A program made the position numbers and the translations under genes. Shown one piece after another: positions 1-6,318 of a DNA stretch of 6,318 nucleotides. Positions within the stretch are counted from its first letter, which is position 1, and the number at the start of each line of letters is the position of its first letter. The stretch covers positions 1 through 6,318 of the forward strand of contig JAEXBL010000216.1 in the NCBI GenBank assembly GCA_023394015.1. The letters run 5' to 3'. The stretch comes from Pseudomonadota bacterium. Its GTDB lineage: Bacteria > Pseudomonadota > Gammaproteobacteria > Burkholderiales > Burkholderiaceae_C. The notes under the pieces were generated by a model. The model saw only the letters and a program-made list of their open reading frames with translations, did not search any database and was not told where the DNA came from.

Positions 1-735
1 GATGGCGCGCGAGCTGTTGACGACGATGGGGCCGTCGGGGCGCCAGCCGGCCTGCACCGTGGCCGCCGCATCGCCGCCCTGCGCGCCCACGCCGGGGATC
101 AGCAGCGGCAGCGTCGGCGCCAGCGCGCGCCCGCGCTCGATCTCCTGCGGGTAGGTGGCGCCGACCACCAGGCCGAGCTGGCCGTTCAGGTTCCACGGCC
201 CGGCGGCCTGCCGCGCGACGTGCTCGTACAGCAGCGGCTGCCCCTCCACGTCGGCCAGGCGCTGGTTCTGCAGGTCGTCGCCACCGGGGTTGGAGGTGCG
301 GCACAGCAGGAACGCGCCCTTGCCCTTGTAGCGCAGGTAGGGCTCGACCGAGTCGAAGCCCATGAACGGCGACAGCGTGACGGCGTCGGCGCCGTAGCGC
401 TCGAAGGCCTCCTTGGCGTACTGCTCGGCGGTGCTGCCGATGTCGCCGCGCTTGGCGTCCAGGATCACGGGCACCTGCGGCGCCACCTCGCGCATGCGGG
501 CGATCAGGCGCTCCAGCTGGCCCTCGGCGCGGTGCGCGGCAAAGTACGCGATCTGCGGCTTGAAGGCAATCACCAGATCGGCCGTGGCCTCGACGATCGC
601 CAGGCAAAAGTCGTGGATGCCCTCGGCATCGCGCGTGATGCCGGCCGGAAAGCGGCTCGGCTCCGGGTCCAGCCCCACGCAGAGCATCGACTGGTTCCGG
701 GATTCGGCTTGGCGCAACTGGTCGAGAAAGGTCAT
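1..735 (-). CDS. pyrF: Orotidine 5'-phosphate decarboxylase, partial (C-terminus beyond window edge)
   Basis: This is the cytosolic enzyme that decarboxylates OMP to UMP, the last step of de novo pyrimidine synthesis. From the ATG at 733-735 the minus strand stays open for 245 codons to the first base of the window. The N-terminus reads [20 protein letters not shown] and is followed by GLDPEP at residues 21-26. The catalytic segment DAKRGDIGS lies at about 93-101, with K95 the expected catalytic lysine. SPFMG and a late IPGVGAQGG phosphate-binding segment follow, and the visible part ends in NSSRAI. These motifs fit the type 2 PyrF subfamily of roughly 270 residues, so about 25-30 C-terminal residues should lie to the left. 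The gene is divergent from the aminotransferase gene, with 70 bases between the start codons. No Shine-Dalgarno precedes the ATG. The next in-frame ATG is codon 17, just before the conserved GLDPEP, so the chosen start is preferred. Identification is very secure; only the 3' end is unseen. Confidence 0.95.
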   Translation of the reverse strand, partial: MTFLDQLRQAESRNQSMLCVGLDPEPSRFPAGITRDAEGIHDFCLAIVEATADLVIAFKPQIAYFAAHRAEGQLERLIARMREVAPQVPVILDAKRGDIGSTAEQYAKEAFERYGADAVTLSPFMGFDSVEPYLRYKGKGAFLLCRTSNPGGDDLQNQRLADVEGQPLLYEHVARQAAGPWNLNGQLGLVVGATYPQEIERGRALAPTLPLLIPGVGAQGGDAAATVQAGWRPDGPIVVNSSRAI

Positions 736-740
736 GCCGG

Positions 741-754
741 CGATTCTAGAATCG
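741..754. promoter_or_regulatory. Perfect 14-bp palindrome with TAGAAT boxes in the pyrF/aminotransferase divergent gap
   Basis: CGATTCTAGAATCG is its own reverse complement and lies 6 bases upstream of the pyrF start. Because of the symmetry, a -10-like TAGAAT occurs on both strands (747-752 plus, 743-748 minus). Neither has a convincing -35 box at 16-18 bases. It could be a -10 region serving both genes or a dimeric repressor site; the sequence alone does not decide. A 14-bp perfect dyad in an otherwise GC-rich 70-base gap is unlikely to be coding constraint. Confidence 0.4.
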
Positions 755-805
755 ATGGCTTTGGGCGCCCGCCTGCGGCGCCGCGCCGTCCAGCCCGTTT
801 TGACC

Positions 806-1924
806 ATGCAAAAGCCCGCCGTCCGCCCCCGCAACCCCCATTTCTCGTCCGGCCCCTGCGCCAAGCGGCCCGGCTACGACGTGGCCGCGCTCGATCTGCG
901 CGGGCTGGGCCGCTCGCACCGCTCGGCGCTGGGCAAGGAGTTGCTGGGCCGCGCCTGCAGCGAAACCCACCGCATCCTCGGCCTGCCCGCCGACTACCGC
1001 GTGGGCATCGTGCCCGCCTCCGACACCGGCGCCATCGAGATGGCCATGTGGTCCATGCTGGGCGCGCGCGGCGTCGACGTGCTGGGCTGGGAAACCTTTG
1101 GCCTGACCTGGGTGAACGACATCGTGAACCAGCTCAAGCTGACCGACGTGCGCGTGTTCAAGGCGCCCTATGGTGTCCTGCCCGACCTGTCGCAGGTCAG
1201 CAGCGAGCGCGACATCGTCTTTCCGTGGAACGGCACCACCAGCGGCGTGCGCGTGCCCGACGGCGACTGGATCGCCGACGACCGCAGCGGCCTCACCTTC
1301 TGCGACGCCACCAGCGCCGCCTTCAGCATGCCGCTGCCCTGGCACAAGCTGGACGTGGCCACCTTCAGCTGGCAAAAGGCGCTGGGCGGCGAGGCCGCGC
1401 ACGGCATGCTGGTGCTGAGCCCGCGCGCCGTCGAGCGCCTGGAAAGCTACGCCCCGCCCTGGCCGCTGCCCAAGATCTTCCGCCTCACCTCGGGCGGCAA
1501 GCTGATCGAGAGCATCTTCCACGGCGACACCATCAACACCCCCAGCATGCTGTGCGTGGCCGACTACCTGGACGCGCTGGCCTGGGCCGACAGTCAAGGC
1601 GGCGTGCCGGGCCTGGCCGCGCGCAGCCAGGCCAGCCTGAAGGCGGTGGAGGACTTTGTCGCCACCCACGACTGGATGCACTTTCTGGCGCAGGACGAGG
1701 CCACGCGCTCCTGCACCAGCGTCTGCCTCACGCTCGACCTGCCGGCCGAGCAGGTCAGGCGCCTGGCGCAACTGCTGGAAGCCGAGGGCGTGGCCTACGA
1801 CATCGGCGCCTACAAGGACGCCCCCCCGGGCCTGCGCATCTGGTGCGGCGCCACGGTGGAGCCGGACGACGTGCGGGCGCTGATGGCGTGGATCGGGTGG
1901 GCTTACGGCCAGATCAAGAGCTGA
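806..1924 (+). CDS. serC: Phosphoserine aminotransferase, archaeal/alphaproteobacterial type
   Basis: A PLP-dependent class V aminotransferase of 372 residues, expected to convert 3-phosphohydroxypyruvate and glutamate to phosphoserine in serine synthesis. It opens with [21 protein letters not shown], the hallmark start of the phosphoserine aminotransferase subgroup known from Methanosarcina and Alphaproteobacteria, rather than the shorter E. coli SerC type. Other conserved parts are GLGRSHRS (33-40), the PASDTGAIE cofactor-binding segment (70-78), WNGTTSGV (141-148), FCDATSAAF (165-173) and [14 protein letters not shown] (187-200), where K191 is the expected Schiff-base lysine. [11 protein letters not shown] segment follows. 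The ATG at 806 is chosen because the family starts at this motif. An in-frame ATG at 755 would add 17 arginine- and alanine-rich residues unlike the family. No clear Shine-Dalgarno is seen. The gene is divergent from pyrF and convergent with the toxin-antitoxin pair. The symbol serC names the function; a second, E. coli-type serC may exist elsewhere in the genome. Confidence 0.9.
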   Translation: MQKPAVRPRNPHFSSGPCAKRPGYDVAALDLRGLGRSHRSALGKELLGRACSETHRILGLPADYRVGIVPASDTGAIEMAMWSMLGARGVDVLGWETFGLTWVNDIVNQLKLTDVRVFKAPYGVLPDLSQVSSERDIVFPWNGTTSGVRVPDGDWIADDRSGLTFCDATSAAFSMPLPWHKLDVATFSWQKALGGEAAHGMLVLSPRAVERLESYAPPWPLPKIFRLTSGGKLIESIFHGDTINTPSMLCVADYLDALAWADSQGGVPGLAARSQASLKAVEDFVATHDWMHFLAQDEATRSCTSVCLTLDLPAEQVRRLAQLLEAEGVAYDIGAYKDAPPGLRIWCGATVEPDDVRALMAWIGWAYGQIKS

Positions 1925-1943
1925 CGCCCGTCCAGCCTCCGCA

Positions 1944-2006
1944 AGGCGCTATCAAAACAGAGGCGCTCGGCCTCGCGCCAGCGCCCTGCCTTCAGGCGCG
2001 GGCTGC
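1944..2006. repeat. Possible degenerate Comamonadaceae intergenic repeat
   Basis: The segment begins AGGCGCTATCAAAACAGAGG and continues with alternating GCGC-rich arms. It resembles, from memory, a short interspersed element common between genes in Comamonadaceae (a GCTATCAAAA core followed by an AGGAGC-like box and GCGC arms). AGGCGCT occurs twice as a direct repeat (1944-1950, 1961-1967). The element would supply the terminator-like hairpin here and would run into the last codons of the toxin gene. Without a genome search this stays tentative. Confidence 0.3.
1962..1985 (-). terminator. Terminator-like hairpin in the convergent gap
   Basis: GGCGCT (1962-1967) pairs with AGCGCC (1980-1985), and inside it GGC (1969-1971) pairs with GCC (1977-1979), giving a 9-bp stem with one bulged base and a 5-base loop. 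On the minus strand the stem is followed at once by TCTGTTTTGAT (1961-1951), a modest T-rich tract. This fits an intrinsic terminator for the toxin-antitoxin operon, whose last stop codon is only 7 bases before the stem. On the plus strand no T-run follows, so its value for the aminotransferase gene is doubtful. Confidence 0.5.
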
Positions 2007-2402
2007 GAAAGGGTTCAGCCACTCCACGCCAAAGTCCTTGAAGTCGGCCACGTTCCGCGTCACCACCGTCAGCCCATGCACGCGCGCGGTGGCGGCGATC
2101 ATCGCGTCTTCATACAGCGTGCTGGATCGGCGGTGCATCAGGCGCGCCCATTCGCGGAACACGGCAGCGTCCATCGGCAGCAGGTTGTAGGCGCCAGCCA
2201 GCTGGTCGAGCCAGGCCGTCAACTCGTCGGCCTTGGCCTCGTCCTGCTCGCGCGTGATCTCGATGCCGGCCTGGATTTCGCCCAGCGTGACGGCAGACAG
2301 GTACAGGTCCGCATCCCGCGCCGCCTGCACCCAGGCCACCACGCCGCCGTGCGGCTTGGGCTTGCGCAGTTCGGAAACGACGTTGGTGTCGAGCAGGTAC
2401 AT
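1992..2402 (-). CDS. PIN-domain toxin of a VapC/FitB-like toxin-antitoxin module
   Basis: A 136-residue protein covering a full PIN domain, the fold of VapC- and FitB-like RNases that cut RNA with Mg2+ held by a cluster of acidic residues. It starts MYLLDTNVVSELRKPKP, with the first acidic residue D5 in the LLDTN motif. TLGEIQAGIE follows with E42. The segment YEDAMIAATARVHGLTVVTRN (97-117) carries D99 and leads to D120 in NVADF; the tail GVEWLNPF is typical of FitB-like proteins. The four acidic positions needed for activity are all present, so the toxin looks intact. Its ATG shares one base with the antitoxin stop codon (TGATG, 2404-2400), which suggests translational coupling so that toxin is made only with antitoxin. 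The cellular target, tRNA or mRNA, cannot be read from the sequence. Length and order (antitoxin first) are normal for the family. A VapC-type name would fit, but no specific symbol is justified. Confidence 0.9.
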   Translation of the reverse strand: MYLLDTNVVSELRKPKPHGGVVAWVQAARDADLYLSAVTLGEIQAGIEITREQDEAKADELTAWLDQLAGAYNLLPMDAAVFREWARLMHRRSSTLYEDAMIAATARVHGLTVVTRNVADFKDFGVEWLNPFAARA

Positions 2403-2659
2403 CAGCCCAGCTCAGGCACGGCCCGGCGACGCGCCCGGCCTCGGGGCAGCACGGGCAACACCGCCCGCGCGTGGGGGCTGAGCAGCAGCTCTTTCAGGCT
2501 GGGCGTGGCCGCCGCCTTGAGTCGGCGCCATTCGTCGATCGGCACGACAACCGCCGCCTCCTGGCCGCGGCGGGTGACGATCTGGGGACCTTCGGCCAGG
2601 CAGGCGTCCAGCATCTCGCTGAAGCGCGCCTTGGCGTCCTGAACCGGCCATGCCTGCAT
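2402..2659 (-). CDS. Phd/YefM-family antitoxin
   Basis: An 85-residue protein that begins MQAWPVQDAKARFSEMLDAC, the classic start of Phd/YefM antitoxins, whose N-terminal half forms the dimeric DNA-binding fold. GPQIVTRRGQEAAVVVPIDEW (24-44) is the conserved second half of that domain. The remainder (about 50-85, SLKELLLSPH then an arginine- and proline-rich tail) would be the flexible region that wraps around and blocks the PIN toxin. The ATG at 2657-2659 is well supported: AGGAGG lies at 2666-2671, six bases upstream. The gene overlaps the toxin gene by one base. Antitoxins of this family repress their own operon, and two tandem near-palindromes lie just upstream (2674-2695). The gene begins 38 bases after the purC stop. 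Family assignment is firm from the N-terminal half; the C-terminal half is too variable to match by eye. Confidence 0.9.
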   Translation of the reverse strand: MQAWPVQDAKARFSEMLDACLAEGPQIVTRRGQEAAVVVPIDEWRRLKAAATPSLKELLLSPHARAVLPVLPRGRARRRAVPELG

Positions 2660-2673
2660 GATGCGCCTCCTAC

Positions 2674-2700
2674 TAACTAGTCAGATGACTGGTCATTTTA
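2674..2700 (-). promoter_or_regulatory. Promoter and tandem operator of the toxin-antitoxin operon
   Basis: Two 10-base sites, TAACTAGTCA (2674-2683) and TGACTGGTCA (2686-2695), are each one base away from the perfect palindrome TGACTAGTCA. They are spaced 12 bases centre to centre, a bit more than one helical turn. On the minus strand TAAAAT (2700-2695) is a good -10 box that would start transcription near 2688, inside the operator, with about 28 bases of leader and the AGGAGG at 2671-2666. No good -35 box is seen. Bound antitoxin would cover the start site, as expected for autoregulation. The first three bases of the -10 box are the TAA stop codon of purC. Confidence 0.65.
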
Positions 2701-3624
2701 GCACTCAGCGCCGCGCTCTTCCTGGCCCAGCAGCCGCTGCATCGCCTCGCGGTACTTCGCCGCCGTCTGGGCGATCACCTCGTCGGGCAGCCGGGGCGCG
2801 GGAGGCTGCTTGTTCCAGGGCTGGCCATCGACCTGCGCCTGCTCCAGCCAGTCGCGCAGAAACTGCTTGTCGAAGCTCGGTGGGTTGCTGCCGGCCTGGT
2901 AGCTGTCGGCGGGCCAGTAGCGCGAGGAGTCGGGGGTGAGCACCTCGTCCATCAGCACCAGTTCGCCGGCCTCGTCCAGCCCGAACTCGAACTTAGTGTC
3001 GGCGATGATGATGCCCTTGGCCAGCGCGATGGCGGCGGCGCGTTCATAAAGCCGGATGCTGACCCCGCGGATGCGCGCCGCCAGCTCGGGACCAATCATC
3101 TGCTCGGTGCGCTCGAACGTGATGTTCTCGTCGTGCTCGCCCACCGCCGCCTTGGCCGCCGGCGTGTAGATGGGCTGCGGCAGCTTGCTGGCGTTGTGCA
3201 GCCCCTCGGGCAGCCGCACGCCGCACACGCTGCGACTTTCCTGGTATTCCTTCCATCCGCTGCCGGCCAGGTAGCCGCGCACCACGGCCTCGACCGGGAT
3301 CGGCTTCAGGCGCCTGACCAGCATGCTGCGGCCGGCCACCTGCGCCGCCTCGTTCGGCGCCACCACGCTTTCGGGCGTCTCGCCGGTCAGGTGGTTCGGC
3401 ACGATGTCCTTGAGCTGCTCGAACCACCACAGCGCCATCTGCGTCAACAGCGCACCCTTGCCGGGGATCGGCTCGCCCATGATGACGTCGAAGGCGCTGA
3501 TGCGGTCGCTGGCGACCATCAGGATGCGGTCGTCGCCCACGGCGTAGTTGTCGCGCACCTTGCCGCGCGCGAGCAGGGGCAGGCTGGTGAGTTGGCTGGT
3601 GTGCAGGGCGAGGGGCTCAGGCAT
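2698..3624 (-). CDS. purC: Phosphoribosylaminoimidazole-succinocarboxamide synthase (SAICAR synthetase)
   Basis: This cytosolic enzyme of de novo purine synthesis joins CAIR and aspartate, using ATP, to form SAICAR. The 308-residue protein has the expected family motifs: ARGKVRDNY (19-27) for the nucleotide-binding loop, ASDRISAFD (38-46), [13 protein letters not shown] (115-127), the signature IADTKFEFG (207-215) and [12 protein letters not shown] (226-237). The length fits the approximately 300-residue form common in Betaproteobacteria and yeast, longer than the approximately 237-residue E. coli form. Its start is the ATG at 3622-3624. The upstream AAGGGA (3641-3636 region) is only a weak Shine-Dalgarno. 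It follows the DUF2254 gene by 86 bases on the same strand, and its TAA stop forms part of the promoter of the toxin-antitoxin pair. No terminator follows the stop, so some read-through into the antitoxin gene is likely. purE and purK, which often follow purC in related genomes, are not in the window. Confidence 0.96.
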   Translation of the reverse strand: MPEPLALHTSQLTSLPLLARGKVRDNYAVGDDRILMVASDRISAFDVIMGEPIPGKGALLTQMALWWFEQLKDIVPNHLTGETPESVVAPNEAAQVAGRSMLVRRLKPIPVEAVVRGYLAGSGWKEYQESRSVCGVRLPEGLHNASKLPQPIYTPAAKAAVGEHDENITFERTEQMIGPELAARIRGVSIRLYERAAAIALAKGIIIADTKFEFGLDEAGELVLMDEVLTPDSSRYWPADSYQAGSNPPSFDKQFLRDWLEQAQVDGQPWNKQPPAPRLPDEVIAQTAAKYREAMQRLLGQEERGAEC

Positions 3625-3710
3625 GGGGCAATCCCTTGATCAAACGGCTGGGGGTGTGGTGGGCAAGGCGCAAGTGTGCCAGCCCTCGCCGGCGGCGCGC
3701 TGAAGCGGCG

Positions 3711-5036
3711 TCAGCCGAACAAGCGCCGGTGCGCGGCGTCCAGGGCGTCACGCTCGGCCTGCACGCCCAGGCGCCCCTGGGCGGCTTCGCGCGCTTGCGC
3801 CGCCATGGCGCGGGGGGCGCGCGCCACGCTGGCGGCGCGGCTGCTGGCTGCCACCATCGACAGCAGCTTCTGCATGCGCAACATCACTTCCAGCGTGCCG
3901 GCGCCGTCGCGGGCAATGGGCGCGAAGCCGTCGAACACCAGGCCGGGTTCGTCCAGCGGCACCATGCTGACGCGGTCGCACGGCGGCGCCTGGTCGCTGG
4001 CGGATGAAGCACCCTCGGCCTGCTGGCTCTCGATCAGGATGCGCGTCATGCGGTTCATCACGTCGATGGCGGTGCCGGGGTCGTTGACGGCGGGCGACAG
4101 CGCGCGCTGCGCCGTCTCGCTGAGCACGATCAGGCCAAAGCGCGGGTCCTGGTCGAAGCTGCGCTCGGGGCCGAAGTAGAAGGCGTCGTGCACGGGGCAC
4201 AGCGGGTCGCCTTCGTCCTCGGCGGCATCGGCCTGCGCCGGCTGGTCGGCATCGAACACCACCCAGGCCAGCTCGGCCCCCGGGTGCACCAGCGTGCCCG
4301 GGCGCACCCGCACGTGCACGCGGGCGCCCTGCTCGTCGGCCCAGGCCTGCAGCGCGTCGGTGTCGATGCGGCGCACGTAGGCCACCTGGTGCGCGTGCAC
4401 CGGCTGGCGCCGCCGCACGGCGGGCTCATCGTCGGCCGGGGCAGGCGTGGCGCCGAGCAGCGGCGCGCGCCAGTGGTTCACCAGCGCCTCGCTGGCGGCG
4501 CCTTCGATCTTCTCCAGCGTGTTGGACATGCGGCCCAGGCGCGTGAGGGTCTTCACCCACTGGATCAGCGTGAGCAGCAGCAAGCCCATCACCAGCATGG
4601 TGCCCAGGAACAGCACGAAGCGCCCGCCACTGCCGTAGTAGCCCATGCCCAGCGCCACCTGCGCCACCACAGCGTAGATGAAGGCCGACAGGAACACGGC
4701 GATGGCCGAGCGCGTGCCTTCGTCGCCCATCACCAGCTCGGTAGCGCGTGGCGTGGCGCTGCTGGCGGCCGAGGCGAAGGCCGCCACCATGATCGACAGC
4801 GAGAAGGTGGTGACCGCCAGCATGCTGGAGGCGACCACGGTGAGCAGGTTGTCGAGCGTGTCGCGCTCGATGTCGGGAAAGGTGCCGGCCGGGACCACGC
4901 GCGAGATCCAGGCCGCCGCCAGCGCCAGCAGCACCGCGGCCACGCTGGCCACTGCCGGCGTCACCCACAGGCGGTTGCGGCGTTCGCGCAGCCAGAACCA
5001 GACACGCTTGAGCCGCTGCACCACGGCACCCCCCAT
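3711..5036 (-). CDS. DUF2254 family inner-membrane protein, function unknown
   Basis: A 441-residue predicted inner-membrane protein. Four hydrophobic segments lie at about 27-48, 64-88, 109-131 and 139-161, after a short arginine-rich N-terminus (residues 8-22) that should stay in the cytoplasm. The second segment holds SSMLAVTTFSLSIMVAAF, and the soluble part (about 162-441) holds RSFDQDPRFG and then QRALSPAVNDPGTAIDVMNR (310-329). These blocks are the recognisable marks of DUF2254 (COG4325). No function is established for the family. The final 80 residues are rich in alanine and arginine and may be helical. The ATG at 5034-5036 has no Shine-Dalgarno. GTG codons 5 and 6, preceded by a run of G, are alternative starts and would not alter the membrane segments. 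The gene lies between fba (55 bases upstream) and purC (86 bases downstream) and may be read from the fba promoter. Nothing ties it to purine or sugar metabolism beyond position. Confidence 0.88.
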   Translation of the reverse strand: MGGAVVQRLKRVWFWLRERRNRLWVTPAVASVAAVLLALAAAWISRVVPAGTFPDIERDTLDNLLTVVASSMLAVTTFSLSIMVAAFASAASSATPRATELVMGDEGTRSAIAVFLSAFIYAVVAQVALGMGYYGSGGRFVLFLGTMLVMGLLLLTLIQWVKTLTRLGRMSNTLEKIEGAASEALVNHWRAPLLGATPAPADDEPAVRRRQPVHAHQVAYVRRIDTDALQAWADEQGARVHVRVRPGTLVHPGAELAWVVFDADQPAQADAAEDEGDPLCPVHDAFYFGPERSFDQDPRFGLIVLSETAQRALSPAVNDPGTAIDVMNRMTRILIESQQAEGASSASDQAPPCDRVSMVPLDEPGLVFDGFAPIARDGAGTLEVMLRMQKLLSMVAASSRAASVARAPRAMAAQAREAAQGRLGVQAERDALDAAHRRLFG

Positions 5037-5091
5037 GCGCGGGCTTCAGGCGCTCAGGGGGCGCGGCCTGGTCACGCGGCCCGGCATGGGC

Positions 5092-6156
5092 TTACTGCAC
5101 CACCTGCGCCAGCTCGCCCTTGGCGTACTTCTCGGCCATCACCGACAGCGGCACGCCCTTGATCTTGGCGCCCTGGCCTTCGCAGCCGAACTCCAGGTAG
5201 CGCTGCTTGCAGATCGCCTTGGCGGCTTCGCGGGCCGGCTTCATCCACTCGCGCATGTCGAACTTGGCTGGATTTTCGGCCTGGAACTTACGCACCGCGC
5301 CGGTCATGGCCAGGCGGATGTCGGTGTCGATGTTGATCTTGCGCACGCCGTGCTTGATGGCTTCCTGGATTTCCTTGATCGGCACGCCGTAGGTCTGCTT
5401 CATCTGGCCGCCGTACTGGTTGATGATGTCCAGCAGCTCCTGCGGCACGCTGGACGAACCGTGCATCACCAGGTGGGTGTTGGGGATGCGGGCGTGGATT
5501 TCCTTCACGCGGCTGATGGCCAGCACGTCGCCGGTGGGCGGGCGGGTGAACTTGTAGGCGCCATGGCTGGTGCCGATGGCGATCGCCAGCGCGTCGAGCT
5601 GCGTGGCCTGCACGAACTGCGCGGCTTCCTCGGGGTCGGTCAGCAACTGGTCGTGGCTCAGCTTGCCCTCGGCGCCGACGCCGTCTTCCTCGCCGGCCTC
5701 GCCGGTTTCCAGCGAACCCAGGCAGCCCAGCTCGCCCTCCACCGTGGCGCCGATCCGGTGCGCCATGGCCACCACCTGCTTGGTGACGTCGACGTTGTAG
5801 TCGAAGTCGGCCGGGGTCTTGCCGTCCTCGCGCAGGCTGCCGTCCATCATCACCGACCCGAAGCCCAGTTCCAGCGCGCCCTGGCAGATGGCGGGGCTGG
5901 TGCCGTGGTCCTGATGCATCACCAGCGGGATGTGCGGATACGCCTCGGACGCGGCCTGGATCAGGTACTTAATGAAGTGCTCGCCCGCGTACTTGCGCGC
6001 GCCGGCGCTGGCCTGCAGGATGACCGGCGCGCCCACCTCGTCGGCGGCGGCCATCACGGCCTGCACCTGCTCCAGGTTGTTGACGTTGAAGGCGGGAATG
6101 CCGTAGTTGTGGGCGGCTGCGTGGTCGAGCAGTTCGCGCATGGAAACGAGTGGCAT
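5092..6156 (-). CDS. fba: Class II fructose-bisphosphate aldolase
   Basis: A zinc-dependent cytosolic aldolase that interconverts fructose 1,6-bisphosphate with dihydroxyacetone phosphate and glyceraldehyde 3-phosphate in glycolysis and gluconeogenesis. The 354-residue protein starts [20 protein letters not shown] and continues [10 protein letters not shown]. Visible active-site parts are MHQDHG (80-85, with D83 as catalytic acid and H84 as zinc ligand), VEGELGCLG (139-147), [10 protein letters not shown] (193-202, H198), VMHGSSS (230-236, H232) and NIDTD (275-279). All expected zinc histidines are present. The length and the EDGVGAEG insertion fit the Calvin-cycle-like (CbbA) branch of the class II enzymes common in Proteobacteria, so cbbA is an alternative name; no Calvin-cycle gene is in the window. 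The start is well supported by GGAGG at 6169-6165, eight bases before the ATG. It is the first visible gene of the minus-strand run that leads through DUF2254 and purC. Confidence 0.96.
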   Translation of the reverse strand: MPLVSMRELLDHAAAHNYGIPAFNVNNLEQVQAVMAAADEVGAPVILQASAGARKYAGEHFIKYLIQAASEAYPHIPLVMHQDHGTSPAICQGALELGFGSVMMDGSLREDGKTPADFDYNVDVTKQVVAMAHRIGATVEGELGCLGSLETGEAGEEDGVGAEGKLSHDQLLTDPEEAAQFVQATQLDALAIAIGTSHGAYKFTRPPTGDVLAISRVKEIHARIPNTHLVMHGSSSVPQELLDIINQYGGQMKQTYGVPIKEIQEAIKHGVRKINIDTDIRLAMTGAVRKFQAENPAKFDMREWMKPAREAAKAICKQRYLEFGCEGQGAKIKGVPLSVMAEKYAKGELAQVVQ

Positions 6157-6222
6157 GGTGGATTCCTCCAGGAGTCAAAGAAGCGGCTGCGCAGGGGCGG
6201 CGGGCGCCCTGGGATCAGGCCG

Positions 6223-6247
6223 ATCTTACCGGAGCGCCCGTGGGCGC
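6223..6247 (-). promoter_or_regulatory. Weak promoter candidate upstream of fba
   Basis: TAAGAT (6228-6223 on the minus strand) is a plausible -10 box about 67 bases before the fba start codon, but no -35 box lies at a normal distance. Just upstream is a tight inverted repeat, GCGCCC (6234-6239) and GGGCGC (6242-6247), where a -35 would be expected. It might be an activator or repressor site, or chance in GC-rich DNA. Confidence 0.25.
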
Positions 6248-6291
6248 CGCCCGCCTTAAGCCCCGGTTCAGGCAGAGGGCGGAGCATCGCG

Positions 6292-6318
6292 GGCCGCGGC
6301 GCAGCCTGCGCCGCGGCC
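6292..6318. other. Perfect 12-bp GC hairpin at the window edge
   Basis: GGCCGCGGCGCA (6292-6303) and TGCGCCGCGGCC (6307-6318) are exact reverse complements separated by the 3-base loop GCC. The arm reaches the last base, so the stem may be longer. On the minus strand no T-run follows, so it is not a classic intrinsic terminator in that direction; on the plus strand the flank is not visible. It probably belongs to the end of the next gene's transcript upstream of fba, or is a REP-like element. Confidence 0.5.

Noticed and set aside
413..805. Upstream extension of the aminotransferase frame to an ATG at 413
   Set aside because: The extra residues are antisense to pyrF and match nothing in the family, which starts at the [15 protein letters not shown] motif after 806.
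746..1771. 341-codon open frame on the minus strand opposite the aminotransferase gene
   Set aside because: The translation is rich in G, A, Q, H and V without recognisable motifs. The plus-strand frame has clear catalytic motifs, so this is a shadow.
220..2190. Very long open frame on the plus strand (656 codons) across pyrF, the aminotransferase and the toxin region
   Set aside because: It runs antisense to pyrF and out of frame with the aminotransferase gene, and its translation is arginine-, alanine- and proline-rich with no family motif. Long empty frames are common in GC-rich DNA.
3686..3715. GC-rich short dyads (CGCCGGCG, GCTGA/TCAGC) near the end of the DUF2254 gene
   Set aside because: The stems are 4-5 bp with no T-run, no better than expected in GC-rich sequence.
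5062..5081. Direct repeat CGCGGCC twice in the gap between fba and the DUF2254 gene, considered as a terminator
   Set aside because: The copies are direct, not inverted, form no stable hairpin, and no T-run follows on the minus strand.
4188..5162. 324-codon plus-strand open frame opposite the DUF2254 gene
   Set aside because: Its H-, R-, G- and Q-rich composition is typical of an antisense shadow, and the minus strand holds a recognisable family with membrane segments.
1..6318. CRISPR arrays, tRNA or rRNA genes, insertion sequences, phage attachment sites
   Set aside because: No regularly spaced repeats, no cloverleaf or rRNA-like segments, and no transposase or integrase motifs were seen on either strand.

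Overview
The window is GC-rich (about two-thirds G+C by eye) and densely packed with genes. Protein sequences, codon use and gene content suggest a betaproteobacterium of the Burkholderiales, most likely Comamonadaceae (Acidovorax/Alicycliphilus/Ottowia-like). The assignment rests on family resemblance seen by eye, not on a search.

Layout from left to right: the 5' part of pyrF (minus strand, cut by the window edge); a 70-base divergent gap with a perfect 14-bp palindrome; a phosphoserine aminotransferase of the archaeal/alphaproteobacterial type (plus strand); a short convergent gap with a terminator-like hairpin; a two-gene toxin-antitoxin module (minus strand, Phd/YefM-like antitoxin then PIN-domain toxin); purC; a DUF2254 membrane protein; and fba (class II fructose-bisphosphate aldolase). 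The right end is the leader of fba and a perfect GC hairpin that reaches the last base. fba, the DUF2254 gene, purC and the toxin-antitoxin pair all point the same way on the minus strand, with gaps of 55, 86 and 38 bases and no clear terminator between them.

Most genes are core metabolism: pyrimidine synthesis (pyrF), purine synthesis (purC), serine synthesis (the aminotransferase) and glycolysis/gluconeogenesis (fba). The accessory element is the toxin-antitoxin pair. Its control region is well preserved: two near-palindromic 10-bp sites in tandem, a strong Shine-Dalgarno, and a likely -10 box that begins with the stop codon of purC. The pair lies directly after purC, where many relatives carry purE and purK (from memory), so it may mark a rearrangement.

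No wholly new system was found. The points most worth a second look are the operator that overlaps the purC stop, the uncommon aminotransferase type, the possible leaderless start of pyrF, and the DUF2254 gene between fba and purC.
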